Origin: SG-bin7 sp964498095
GTDB taxonomy: Bacteria; Bdellovibrionota; Bdellovibrionia; Bdellovibrionales; SG-bin7
Assembly: GCA_964498095.1 (NCBI GenBank)
Contig: CAZCFY010000016.1
Span: 1 to 64,000, forward strand
Length of the DNA: 64,000 nucleotides
Direction of reading: 5' to 3'
A program made the position numbers and the translations under genes. A model generated the notes under the pieces. That model was not told the DNA's origin and did not search any database. It saw only the letters and a list, made by a program, of their open reading frames with translations. Shown here piece by piece: positions 32,881 to 41,422 of the stretch (positions are counted from its first letter, which is position 1; the number at the start of each line of letters is the position of its first letter).

Positions 32881-33639
32881 TAGACCGGGCGTGCGCTTAA
32901 CGAGTTGAAAAATTGAAATCCCCAATAGGATAAGCGCAAGCCACTGATAAAAACCAATTCCCTTTAGCGGCTTCGCCACGGGCTCTCGCCAAAACTCCAA
33001 AATAAAACGGCCCAAACCATAAATTCCAAACGCGATAAAGAGCCGGCGGTTTTTAAACAAATTATTTTTTTGTAAGTAACAAATAAATAAAAACAGCGTA
33101 AACAAAAAAACCGACTCGATAATTTGAATCGGAATCCTTGCGATGTGATCCCCCTGATCAACACCAAACCAAGCCGTGGTTTCGCGCCCGAAACAACAAT
33201 GTTGCGCTATACATCCCAACCTTCCGACGAACATCGTTAGGATCACGCCGCGGGCAAAGGAATCGCTCGTATCAAATCTTATGTTAAAGAGACGCTTATA
33301 GGCGGCCACGCTTAAAAATCCCAGGATCAGGCCACCTAATATGGTCTTAGGTCCATATACGGCTGCCGCTAGACTTCCTTCGAATTCGTAATTGGCCTCC
33401 CAAAAGAAAACGGCCACTTGTTCGCCAACGGCGCCCGCCGCTAAAAATGCTGGAACTGCCGCGCCTAAAATGGAACCGTAAGCGACAATGGCGATAATAG
33501 ACAGGCGGTCACGGCGGCTAAGTGGCCAGAATCGCGAGTCATACCAAAAACAAACTGCGCCCGTGATCGCGGCGGCTACGACGAAAACTCTGTGCCAAAA
33601 CGGATTTCCCGCTTCTAGTATGAGGGCGTAATCAGTCAT
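32827..33639 (-). CDS. Lgt-like membrane protein (prolipoprotein diacylglyceryl transferase family)
   Basis: 270 aa with about seven hydrophobic spans. The family signature region reads GRLGCIAQHCCFGRET near 140-155, and RFILEFWREP near 214-223 matches the C-terminal Arg-x-x-x-Glu-x-x-Arg segment. In true Lgt the first motif is GRxGNFxNGE; the GC...CCFG form belongs to a divergent branch that often accompanies, rather than replaces, the housekeeping enzyme. It may transfer a lipid group to another substrate. Its ATG is immediately adjacent to the annotated start of the divergent radical SAM gene. Confidence 0.7.
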   Translation of the reverse strand: MTDYALILEAGNPFWHRVFVVAAAITGAVCFWYDSRFWPLSRRDRLSIIAIVAYGSILGAAVPAFLAAGAVGEQVAVFFWEANYEFEGSLAAAVYGPKTILGGLILGFLSVAAYKRLFNIRFDTSDSFARGVILTMFVGRLGCIAQHCCFGRETTAWFGVDQGDHIARIPIQIIESVFLFTLFLFICYLQKNNLFKNRRLFIAFGIYGLGRFILEFWREPVAKPLKGIGFYQWLALILLGISIFQLVKRTPGLLFLAGIKNRKSQAVETA

Positions 33640-35160
33640 GTGATACCAGCTTCCAATTTGGAAATTGCTATTGTCAATGGGGTTTCGGTTTGTTGTAATA
33701 ATAGTGCTTTAGTCCAGGGAGGGCCGTTGGCAAAGCTCAACGACATTTGTAACCGTCTAGGTGTGAGTCCACATCCGGCGAAATTTTTTAAAAACTTCGA
33801 TGAGCGCCGGATCGAATGCACTCTTTGTCCCCGGCACTGCAAAATTCCCGATCAACTCCACGGTTTTTGCGGAGTCCGTTACAATAACCAGGGTAAACTT
33901 GTTACCGTAAATTACGGCGCCTCCGTAGAAATGACCCAAGAAGTGATTGAGACGGAAGCCGTTTATCATTTTGCGCCGGGTGCGCCTATTTTATCTCTTG
34001 GCAACGTAGGCTGCATGATGAACTGCACCTATTGTCATAACTGGCGCACTTCGCAAATTAAAAATGTGAACCGCCATGACGTGCATTTGTATTCTCCCGA
34101 AGAAGTCGTCGAGCGGGCCTTACAAAAAGGAATTAAAGTTTTATCCTGGACTTATAATGATCCCGTCGTGTGGCATGAATTCGTTTACGATACGGCTAAG
34201 CTTGCCAAAAAACATGGCCTGGTAAATCTCTATAAGTCGGCTTTTTATATTGAACGTGAGGCAATCGAAGAACTTCATGACGTCATTGACATTTTTAGTT
34301 TGTCTTTAAAATCCATGAATCCCGAATTTTATAATTCCATAACAAAAGGAAAGCTGCAGCCCGTACTTGACGGTATCGAGCAAGTTTTTAAATATCAGCG
34401 CCACCATTTAGAAATCAGTAATCTCGTAGTTACCGGAATGAATGATAATCTCGAAGACGTTCGCAGGGTTTCCGAATGGATTCTTACGAAATTAGACGCA
34501 TCCGTCCCTTTGCACTTTGTGCGCTTTCATCCGGACTATAAATATACGCATGTCGAGCGCACTTCCATCCCGTTTTTAAAGAAGGCCCGCGATTTTGCCA
34601 AATCACTAGGAATCCAAAATTGCTATTTAGGCAATGTATTTGAAGCCGGTGATTGGTTAAACACGAATTGCTCGGAATGCAATAATCTTCTTATTGAACG
34701 TTTTGGCATGAAAACCGTGATAGCCGGCGTAACTCCCGATGGCTTATGTGAAAACTGCGATCATCCCGCGGGAATAAGTGGATTAGAGTACTTGCAGCCA
34801 GTAACAAAAGCTCCGCCCATTAACGGGCGCCGCCTACCGAATAAACTACAGCATCTCTGGTGCGGCGAAATTAATGCTGGCCATGTGACGGCCATAAATA
34901 ATTCTGACAGCGAGCAAGACTTACTTTATCGCCACCTCGGCACTGACATAATTCAAACTTTAAAATTAAAACCTAAAGAACAATATCGCTTTTTACTCTC
35001 ACGCCCCACTTACGAATCCAAAGGATTTGAGTTAAAGGGAAATGACTGTATTGAAGTTTACTTTTTAGAAACCCTTGACCGCGCCCACTTTCCGGTGAGC
35101 GAAGGCGGTGAAATTTATGGATATCAAAACGCAAATACTGCATACGCGGATCTCGACTGA
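33640..35160 (+). CDS. AmrS-like radical SAM enzyme with extra C-terminal domain
   Basis: 506 aa from GTG 33640; an in-frame TTG at 33727 with AGGGAGGG upstream may be the real start. An N-terminal Cys cluster (Cys60, 63, 67, 77) precedes the radical-SAM CxxxCxxC at Cys125, 129, 132 (GCMMNCTYCHN). Two further CxxC pairs lie in NCSECNN and LCENCDHP (~355-385). This matches the AmmeMemoRadiSam/PflA-like family. About 125 residues beyond it (from ~395) form an additional, unrecognised domain ending EIYGYQNANTAYADLD. Its end overlaps the PLP gene. Radical chemistry on an unknown substrate is expected. Confidence 0.85.
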   Translation: MIPASNLEIAIVNGVSVCCNNSALVQGGPLAKLNDICNRLGVSPHPAKFFKNFDERRIECTLCPRHCKIPDQLHGFCGVRYNNQGKLVTVNYGASVEMTQEVIETEAVYHFAPGAPILSLGNVGCMMNCTYCHNWRTSQIKNVNRHDVHLYSPEEVVERALQKGIKVLSWTYNDPVVWHEFVYDTAKLAKKHGLVNLYKSAFYIEREAIEELHDVIDIFSLSLKSMNPEFYNSITKGKLQPVLDGIEQVFKYQRHHLEISNLVVTGMNDNLEDVRRVSEWILTKLDASVPLHFVRFHPDYKYTHVERTSIPFLKKARDFAKSLGIQNCYLGNVFEAGDWLNTNCSECNNLLIERFGMKTVIAGVTPDGLCENCDHPAGISGLEYLQPVTKAPPINGRRLPNKLQHLWCGEINAGHVTAINNSDSEQDLLYRHLGTDIIQTLKLKPKEQYRFLLSRPTYESKGFELKGNDCIEVYFLETLDRAHFPVSEGGEIYGYQNANTAYADLD

Positions 35161-36235
35161 AGGCGCTTTACCTAACGTAACTCCGGTTTTTCAAAATAGC
35201 GCCTTTTTAACAGGGTCACCGTTTTTTTATGCGCGAAAAAATAATCCCAACTGTGAAGAGTTAGAAACTGTTTTCCGGGGACTCGAAGGCTGTCAGTATG
35301 CGACTGTGACTAACTCTGGAATGGCGGCGATCTCCTTGGCGCTTAGACAGTTAAAACCGCACGATCATGTTATTTTAAACGAACTTGTCTATGGCTGCAC
35401 CTACCGGTATTTCGTCGATTTCTGCACGCACTATAAGATTTCTTTGGACATCGTTGACCTCACTAAGCCCAGTTGGAAAGAAAAATTAAATTCCCGCACG
35501 CGCATGGTGTTTTTTGAAACCCCCACCAATCCCTTACTTAAAACTTTAAACATTGCCGAAATTTCAGCGGCGACGAAAGCCATAAATCCACGCGCACTCG
35601 TCTGTGTCGATAATACCTGGGCGACGGCTTTCTTTCAAAAGCCGCTTAATCTTGGCGCCGACATTGCCATTGCCAGTGCCACAAAGTTTTATGCCGGCCA
35701 CAGTGACTGCATGGCCGGAGTTATAACCACTAACGAAAAAAGTCTGGGCGAAGAGTTGGCCCGTCAAAGATTTTACATGGGCTGCCATCTTGATCCGCAT
35801 TCGGCATGGCTCATCCGCCGTAGCATGCAAACTTTTGTACTGCGCATGCGCGAACACGAACGTGTTCTTAAACAAATGACGGTATTCTTACAGGATCAAG
35901 CGGAAATCGAAAAAGTCTATTTGCCCGAAGTAAATAAAAATCAGCTTACCGGCTATGGCTGTATTTTGTTTATTGAGCTGCGCCCCGAGTTTGAATCCAA
36001 GATCGAAAGCTTCATGAAGAGCTTGCAACTTTTTGACCGTGGCACTTCGATGGCAGCGGTTGTGTCTTCGGTAGCTCATCCTTTTTCCGGCAGCCATGCT
36101 TCGATGACCGCGGAGGAAAAATTGCGGGTCGGAATTAAAAACACTCTTCTACGCCTGTGCTTTGGCTTTGAAAGTGAGGAAGATTTAAAGGCCGACTTGC
36201 GCCAAGCCCTGGATGGATTACATGAGGGCACTTAG
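35117..36235 (+). CDS. PLP-dependent Cys/Met-metabolism-family enzyme
   Basis: 372 aa from ATG 35117 (the GTG at 35108 is also possible), overlapping the radical SAM gene by ~44 bases. Fold-type I features: TNSGMAAISLAL near 65-76, Asp165 in VDNTWAT, and the PLP Lys190 in SATKFYAGHSDCMAG. It belongs with cystathionine gamma-synthase, beta-lyase and methionine gamma-lyase. Which reaction it performs cannot be told; the tight coupling to radical SAM, desaturase and beta-helix genes argues against plain methionine synthesis. Confidence 0.85.
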   Translation: MDIKTQILHTRISTEGALPNVTPVFQNSAFLTGSPFFYARKNNPNCEELETVFRGLEGCQYATVTNSGMAAISLALRQLKPHDHVILNELVYGCTYRYFVDFCTHYKISLDIVDLTKPSWKEKLNSRTRMVFFETPTNPLLKTLNIAEISAATKAINPRALVCVDNTWATAFFQKPLNLGADIAIASATKFYAGHSDCMAGVITTNEKSLGEELARQRFYMGCHLDPHSAWLIRRSMQTFVLRMREHERVLKQMTVFLQDQAEIEKVYLPEVNKNQLTGYGCILFIELRPEFESKIESFMKSLQLFDRGTSMAAVVSSVAHPFSGSHASMTAEEKLRVGIKNTLLRLCFGFESEEDLKADLRQALDGLHEGT

Positions 36236-36998
36236 TACACTTATTTTTCCAGTGATTCAGGGCCTTTCGTTTTATGCGTCAGTAGCGACCTTTGGCTCTA
36301 AGCCGACTCTCTCCTTGGTTTTATTTTTAATTTCCTGTTTGGCGCTAAATTTTACGGTGCATGTTTCGCTACATGAGTTTGTTCATCATTATCAGCCCAA
36401 ATCAAATCGCGACCTGGGCTCGCTCTTTTTTAGTCTTTTTGCCGGTCTACCGTTTGATGGTTATCGGCTTCATCACTACAATCACCACCAATATAATAAC
36501 CAAATAAAAGATTATTCAAGTACGTGGCAGATGACGGCCCATGGATTTAAGCCGTATAACTTAGCTTTTTACGCTTTCGCTTGGCTGGCATTTTTAGAGA
36601 AAGCCAGGCAAAACATACAAAAAGATATAGTGGCAGGAGTTTTGCCAAAGTTTTACAGTGAACGTTTAAAATTTCAAAAAATCGGTTTGTTTTTGTTTTA
36701 TGCTCTGCTCGCGGCTATCTCTAAAGTCGCATTCTTGCTTTATTTCTTACATGTATATTTAGGCTGGGTTTTGATTTCTTTGCATAATTATGGCCAGCAC
36801 CCGCCCGTAACTGGCGTTAACGAACCCACCACTTTCGCCAACTCAATTTTTAACGCATTCTTTTTTAAAAATGGCCTACACTGGGAACATCACCACAATC
36901 CGAGTGTCCACTGGTCTGATTTAGAACTTTCGCCCAACTCTAAACGCATTCAAGTGCCTCACCTTCTGGAGCCTTTTACGCATGAAGTTCAAACTTAA
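36213..36998 (+). CDS. Fatty acid desaturase-type membrane di-iron enzyme
   Basis: 261 aa with several hydrophobic spans and the three His boxes of membrane desaturases/hydroxylases: HEFVHH at 54-59, HHYNHH at 87-92 and HWEHHH at 223-228. Such enzymes use O2 and a di-iron centre to desaturate or hydroxylate acyl chains or other lipids. It starts 23 bases before the end of the PLP gene (an ATG nine bases later is equally plausible) and ends 17 bases inside the next gene. Shorter than acyl-CoA desaturases, within the range of the carotenoid ketolase/hydroxylase-like branch. Confidence 0.87.
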   Translation: MDYMRALSTLIFPVIQGLSFYASVATFGSKPTLSLVLFLISCLALNFTVHVSLHEFVHHYQPKSNRDLGSLFFSLFAGLPFDGYRLHHYNHHQYNNQIKDYSSTWQMTAHGFKPYNLAFYAFAWLAFLEKARQNIQKDIVAGVLPKFYSERLKFQKIGLFLFYALLAAISKVAFLLYFLHVYLGWVLISLHNYGQHPPVTGVNEPTTFANSIFNAFFFKNGLHWEHHHNPSVHWSDLELSPNSKRIQVPHLLEPFTHEVQT

Positions 36999-38139
36999 TC
37001 CCTTTAACGCCGATTTTTATGAACGCCAGGTTCTTGGAGTCAATATTGAGGACTTTCTTGCGGCCGAGTTAGCCGCCTGCAGTGATTCCTTTACGACTGA
37101 GTCTAACGAAGCGTCTGGCCTAGATTCAGAATGGGAAGTTGAAATTGGCGGCAACCTACTTTTTGATCGCCACGGCCTAAATTTGATGGTGCGTGCTCTT
37201 CGCGGCTATTGCGCAAACTTCGGGAACTGTGCCGAAGTAAATTTTGTTTTGCTTTTAGACGAAGTCACTGGACGCGATTACTACCCGGCGAATGAAATTC
37301 ATTTACCGGTGGTCGCGCGCCGAAAGGCGGGTGAAGGCCGCTTTACACTAGAAGTAAAACTGCCCGCCGCGTTTAATTTCGTTCCTTTTCCCGCGGCTCT
37401 CACGGCAGCTGACAATGGGAGTGTCCCCGAGGCCCTGTTAATCGTTGTCGCCGATGATTTTGATATACTCTTTGCCAATCAAATTGCCTTGCTCATCAAA
37501 CTTAAAGAAAAAATTAAGCGCGACTGGAAAGCGTTTTTAAAATCCCCTTTTAACCGCGCGTATAAAAGCTGGCCTTTAAAAGTGGGAACGGCGTTTAAAG
37601 AAATTCATCCCTCGTGTGAAGTTCACCCCACCGCCGTAATTGAAGGTTCCATTATTGAAGAAGGAACCCGCATCGGCGCCCATACAGTCGTGCGCTTTAG
37701 TCATATTGGTAAAAATGTGCGCCTTCATGACGGTGCTAAAGTGGAACTCTCTTTCGTCGGAGAAAATTCCTGGCTCATGCATGATTTAGTGCTTTACCGC
37801 AGCTATACCGAAGACCATGTTTTTTTAATTCATGGTCCTTATCAGTTCTCGGGATTTCAATCCGGGAGTGGTGCTTTTGGCACGATCATGATGGATTACC
37901 GGCCCGATCAAAAACCTATCCGTAAAAATTACCGCGGGCGTTTTTTAGGTTCTATTTTAAAACCGGGAGCTAAAACTTTAGGTGGCAGCCTTATAGCTCC
38001 CGGGCAAATTGTCGCTGCCAACCGGTGGTTAACCTCTGAAATCGAACAAATACATTCCCGTATCGATCAAAGTTTGCCGGAGTTTAAAATACTACCGCCT
38101 TCGCTAACTCGTTCGCCCAACAATTCAGCAAATCACTAA
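36982..38139 (+). CDS. Left-handed beta-helix (hexapeptide-repeat) protein
   Basis: 385 aa. An N-terminal ~200-residue domain of unknown type is followed (~210-345) by hexapeptide repeats: VHPTAVIEGSIIEEGTRIGA, then HTVVRFSHIGKNV and RLHDGAKVELSFVGENSWL, ending with GGSLIAPGQIVAANRWL. This resembles the C-terminal half of GlmU-type and other acyl- or nucleotidyl-transferring beta-helix enzymes. No N-terminal nucleotidyltransferase signature (LxxGxGTRM) is seen, so an acyltransferase or a sugar-modifying enzyme is more likely. Fourth and last of the overlapping operon, 42 bp before tdk. Confidence 0.75.
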   Translation: MKFKLNPFNADFYERQVLGVNIEDFLAAELAACSDSFTTESNEASGLDSEWEVEIGGNLLFDRHGLNLMVRALRGYCANFGNCAEVNFVLLLDEVTGRDYYPANEIHLPVVARRKAGEGRFTLEVKLPAAFNFVPFPAALTAADNGSVPEALLIVVADDFDILFANQIALLIKLKEKIKRDWKAFLKSPFNRAYKSWPLKVGTAFKEIHPSCEVHPTAVIEGSIIEEGTRIGAHTVVRFSHIGKNVRLHDGAKVELSFVGENSWLMHDLVLYRSYTEDHVFLIHGPYQFSGFQSGSGAFGTIMMDYRPDQKPIRKNYRGRFLGSILKPGAKTLGGSLIAPGQIVAANRWLTSEIEQIHSRIDQSLPEFKILPPSLTRSPNNSANH

Positions 38140-38181
38140 TTTTTTTTGCTAGTCCCCTTAGAGTTTAGTAACTAAGTAATT

Positions 38182-38784
38182 ATGTTAAGATCAAATTATC
38201 ACGGCACCATCGAAGTCATTTGTGGCTGCATGTTTAGCGGCAAAACCGAGGAACTTTTAAGACGCGTCCGCCGCGCCACGATTGCCCGGCAAAAAGTTCA
38301 AGTTTTTAAACCTAAAATTGATAATCGCTATAGCTCCACTCATGTGGAAAGTCATGATGCTAACCGTTCCTTGAGTACACCCGTCGAAAAGGCCAGTGAA
38401 ATATTAAAGTTAGTCGACAGTAAAACGCGCGTTGTTGGCATCGACGAAGTCCAATTTTTTGATTCCGAAATTATCGCTGTTGTTCAAGAACTCGCTGACC
38501 GCGGCGTTCACGTCATCGCCGCCGGTCTTGATATGGACTTTCGCGGCGAACCCTTTGGCCCGATGCCTTGGCTTTTATCCATCGCCGAAAGTGTTACGAA
38601 ACTTTCTGCGGTATGCGTAATGTGCGGTGGCTTGGCTTCGCGCACACAATTGTTGGTAAGTACCTCCACGGATTCTAATGTTGTCGTCGGCGGAAACGAA
38701 ATGTACGAAGCCCGCTGCCGCACTTGTCACGAACCTCATCCGGCAAAATTTCACAGCCGCGGCACTCCAGAACTCCACGCTTAA
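38182..38784 (+). CDS. tdk: Thymidine kinase
   Basis: 200 aa. Type II thymidine kinase: P-loop GCMFSGKTEELLRRVRRA near 13-30, Walker B DEVQFF near 86-91, the lasso-region GLDMDFRGEPFGPMPWLL near 111-128, and structural zinc cysteines in VMCGG and CRTCHEP. It phosphorylates thymidine for DNA precursor salvage, useful to an organism living on others' nucleotides. Length is normal. Transcription may continue from the preceding operon. Confidence 0.95.
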   Translation: MLRSNYHGTIEVICGCMFSGKTEELLRRVRRATIARQKVQVFKPKIDNRYSSTHVESHDANRSLSTPVEKASEILKLVDSKTRVVGIDEVQFFDSEIIAVVQELADRGVHVIAAGLDMDFRGEPFGPMPWLLSIAESVTKLSAVCVMCGGLASRTQLLVSTSTDSNVVVGGNEMYEARCRTCHEPHPAKFHSRGTPELHA

Positions 38785-38822
38785 CTTATTTAGTTTTTCA
38801 CTTTCTCTGTCGATGTAGGAAG

Positions 38823-40898
38823 GTGACGAAACAACTACGATTACTTTACATCACGACCATTGTCCTACTTTCACTCAGTTGTAATATGCCCGAAGGCAGG
38901 CATGATCGCAGTCCTGCGCAAAAGCCGGGACAAAACCAGTTAAGTTTGCCCGATTGGAATTACCTCACCGAAAAAGTGTTCACGCCCCTTTGTCTACGTT
39001 GTCACAATTCAAAACGTTCTGATGCGGGAATTGATCTTTCCGTCTACGAAAAAGTTATTGATCCAGAACTTGGAATCGTAGTTCCGGGCAAACCAAGCGA
39101 AAGTATATTGTACACGGCGGTTCTCCAAGGCCGAATGCCTAAAGACGGGCGCACAGTCCCCAGCGGCGACATCGAAGCTTTAGGGGAATGGATACGCCTT
39201 GGAGCAAAAAAATCCTCCGCAGGATTTTACGGCGGTGATTGGGAGAGGAAGTGGTGGGTCGAAAAAACCGTGCGGGCGTTGCGGGGTGGTATGGGTTTAC
39301 TGCCAGACGAGAACATCGAGACCCTTAGCGCGAAAACTAATGATGAGCTCATTAAATACTTAATGGAGCACCCGCTTTTTGGAGACCTAGGATTTGACTT
39401 TGGACTTTATTTTCTCGGCCGTAAGCAAGAAACAATTCGCGAGTCCCCAAACTTTTCTCCAAACCCTGCAATATTTAATACTCCACAAGTTATTGCTTTC
39501 GCCAATGACCTTGTCAGTAACAATGGCGTGGAGAATTTACTTACACTTGACCCCAAAATTCCTTATCTGGGTTCGGAGTACAAGGAAGAGGAAATCAATA
39601 AAATTAAAGAAGCTTTCGCAAAAGTCATCGACGAATCTGAAAAAGACAGCCACCCTACTCAAGAAAGAGTTTGCGAGTGGTATTATACCGCTTTATTTCC
39701 ACTCCTTAACCCCATGGGAAAAGAAACAAGCTTTGGTACTTGGTTTACCACTTCTCCCGAATGGTTCGGACCACTAGGCATATACTGCATGGATCCAAAG
39801 TTCACTTTAAACCTAAATCTTACTGAGTTTTTTAAAGTCAGAAGGGAATTAGCGCTAACTTTAATAGATGCGATAAAAAACAGTCAAAAACCTAAAGATC
39901 CCTATTATGCCAAAGACGCCGCCTTTCTCAATGACAGCGTATTTTCGAAAAGGCCGACTTACAATTTTTTTCCACAATCGGAATTAGCGCTATATTTGCC
40001 AAATTCAAGCACCAACATGAACCGGCGACGGGCCTCCTTTGTCTTAAAAAGATTTTTCTGTGATGATTTAACTCCTATCGGTATCGCCCCCGCCGATAAC
40101 CACACGGGTGGCCGCCATGGCTCTGACGTATCCTGCCGCGCTTGCCACTACAAATTGGATCCGATGGCGGGTTTTTTTCGCAACAATGGGCTCTTCTTTT
40201 TGGACTTTTCTTTCTCTACCGACATCGTATTCGATGACTTAGGTTCCGCAAAAATTTCCGAATACCAAAAGCAGTGGCAAGGCACGGGTGACCGCAAATG
40301 GAATATAGGTTACATCCGCTCTCCCACCAATGACAGATTAAATGTTTACGGCAGTGAGCTTCCGGACTTAACAAAAATTATTCAGGCCGCTCACGAAACT
40401 AAAAAGTGCGTGATAAAAAGACTCTCCCAATATTTTCTTGGTGAGGATCAGGCAGTGGATTGGGGCTACTTAGAATACCTCTATAAAAATTTAGACAAGG
40501 GCCCCCAGTACGTCATTAAGCAAGTGGTATTAAGTAACGCTTTTGCCCAAAGAAATCCGCAAAGCGATAAATGTTACGACTACGCTCCAGGAACGGACCC
40601 CGCTACGCGGCCACCTTGCCAGGTTTCATTTCTGTTAGAAAAAAATTGCGTTAGCTGTCACGGTGAAAGTTTCGCGGGGGGCAATTTAAATCTGGCCCGC
40701 TGGATTAAAACTTCTGATGGCATGAGCTTTCCGCATACTGATGAAAACGGAAATCAATTTACCAAAAGGGAAACTTTAACACGTGTGCTTGATCGCGTCT
40801 CAACCTCCGACCCCAATCTGCAAATGCCACTACGCCGCCACATGAGTTCTGCGGAACGTCAGGCACTATTCTTATGGTTGCAAGAGGAGCTTAAATGA
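38823..40898 (+). CDS. Multi-haem exported lipoprotein (DUF1588-type)
   Basis: 691 aa from GTG 38823, chosen because a lipoprotein signal follows (LLYITTIVLLSLSC, Cys20); an ATG 99 bases upstream in frame would lie inside tdk and put the signal too far in. Three CxxCH motifs: CLRCHNSK near 58, CRACHYKLDPMAG near 438 and CVSCHGE near 620. The outer two resemble single-haem cytochrome domains (planctomycete cytochrome type) and the central one the DUF1588 MDP motif. It is first of three genes coupled by ATGA overlaps with a Tat-exported partner: the third such set in the window. Confidence 0.78.
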   Translation: MTKQLRLLYITTIVLLSLSCNMPEGRHDRSPAQKPGQNQLSLPDWNYLTEKVFTPLCLRCHNSKRSDAGIDLSVYEKVIDPELGIVVPGKPSESILYTAVLQGRMPKDGRTVPSGDIEALGEWIRLGAKKSSAGFYGGDWERKWWVEKTVRALRGGMGLLPDENIETLSAKTNDELIKYLMEHPLFGDLGFDFGLYFLGRKQETIRESPNFSPNPAIFNTPQVIAFANDLVSNNGVENLLTLDPKIPYLGSEYKEEEINKIKEAFAKVIDESEKDSHPTQERVCEWYYTALFPLLNPMGKETSFGTWFTTSPEWFGPLGIYCMDPKFTLNLNLTEFFKVRRELALTLIDAIKNSQKPKDPYYAKDAAFLNDSVFSKRPTYNFFPQSELALYLPNSSTNMNRRRASFVLKRFFCDDLTPIGIAPADNHTGGRHGSDVSCRACHYKLDPMAGFFRNNGLFFLDFSFSTDIVFDDLGSAKISEYQKQWQGTGDRKWNIGYIRSPTNDRLNVYGSELPDLTKIIQAAHETKKCVIKRLSQYFLGEDQAVDWGYLEYLYKNLDKGPQYVIKQVVLSNAFAQRNPQSDKCYDYAPGTDPATRPPCQVSFLLEKNCVSCHGESFAGGNLNLARWIKTSDGMSFPHTDENGNQFTKRETLTRVLDRVSTSDPNLQMPLRRHMSSAERQALFLWLQEELK

Positions 40899-41422
40899 AC
40901 TTAACAGAAAAGCCGCGCTACCGTGGGCGGCCAGAAATTCAAAATATTTTATCTGAAAGAATTTTAAAGCCGGGAAATAAATTTTATTTTGGGCAAATAC
41001 TAAATGATGACAGCCTGGCGAATATGCTCGGCGCCTATCCCGAAAGTCCTAACCGCCGCCTTATAAATGTAACCCCAAATACGATGAATTATATCTTGTG
41101 GCATATCCTTGCGCGTGGAATCGCTGATAACTTAATTAAATTGACAGAGGAACCCATGGCTGGAGTTTTCAATGCGGCGGCTACTGATAAAACCATTGAG
41201 CTCACTAAGAAAATTTGCAATTGGCCAGCCGCAGAAGCCAAAGACCCAAAAAATTTAGAAAGTATCTGGTTACATTTTTTAAAATATGATTCTCCAGAAG
41301 AGGAGTTCAATATCTGGCGCAGTTTTGTTTTATCCGAAAAATTTAGTTTGAATGGCAAAGCAGCGGCCAGCGAAATGTTTTATATGATGTTTATGAACCC
41401 TTATTTTTTATTAAAACAATGA
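40895..41422 (+). CDS. Hypothetical protein of the third haem/Tat set
   Basis: 175 aa, overlapping both neighbours by four bases (ATGA). No signal peptide or membrane span is evident. C-terminal residues (EFNIWRSFVLSEKFSLNGKAA, given as EFNIWRSFVLSEKFS) resemble the C-terminal DUF1585-like part of the cytochromes, so it may be a split-off segment of that family. Family otherwise unrecognised. Tight coupling implies the three products are made in fixed ratio. Confidence 0.6.
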   Translation: MNLTEKPRYRGRPEIQNILSERILKPGNKFYFGQILNDDSLANMLGAYPESPNRRLINVTPNTMNYILWHILARGIADNLIKLTEEPMAGVFNAAATDKTIELTKKICNWPAAEAKDPKNLESIWLHFLKYDSPEEEFNIWRSFVLSEKFSLNGKAAASEMFYMMFMNPYFLLKQ

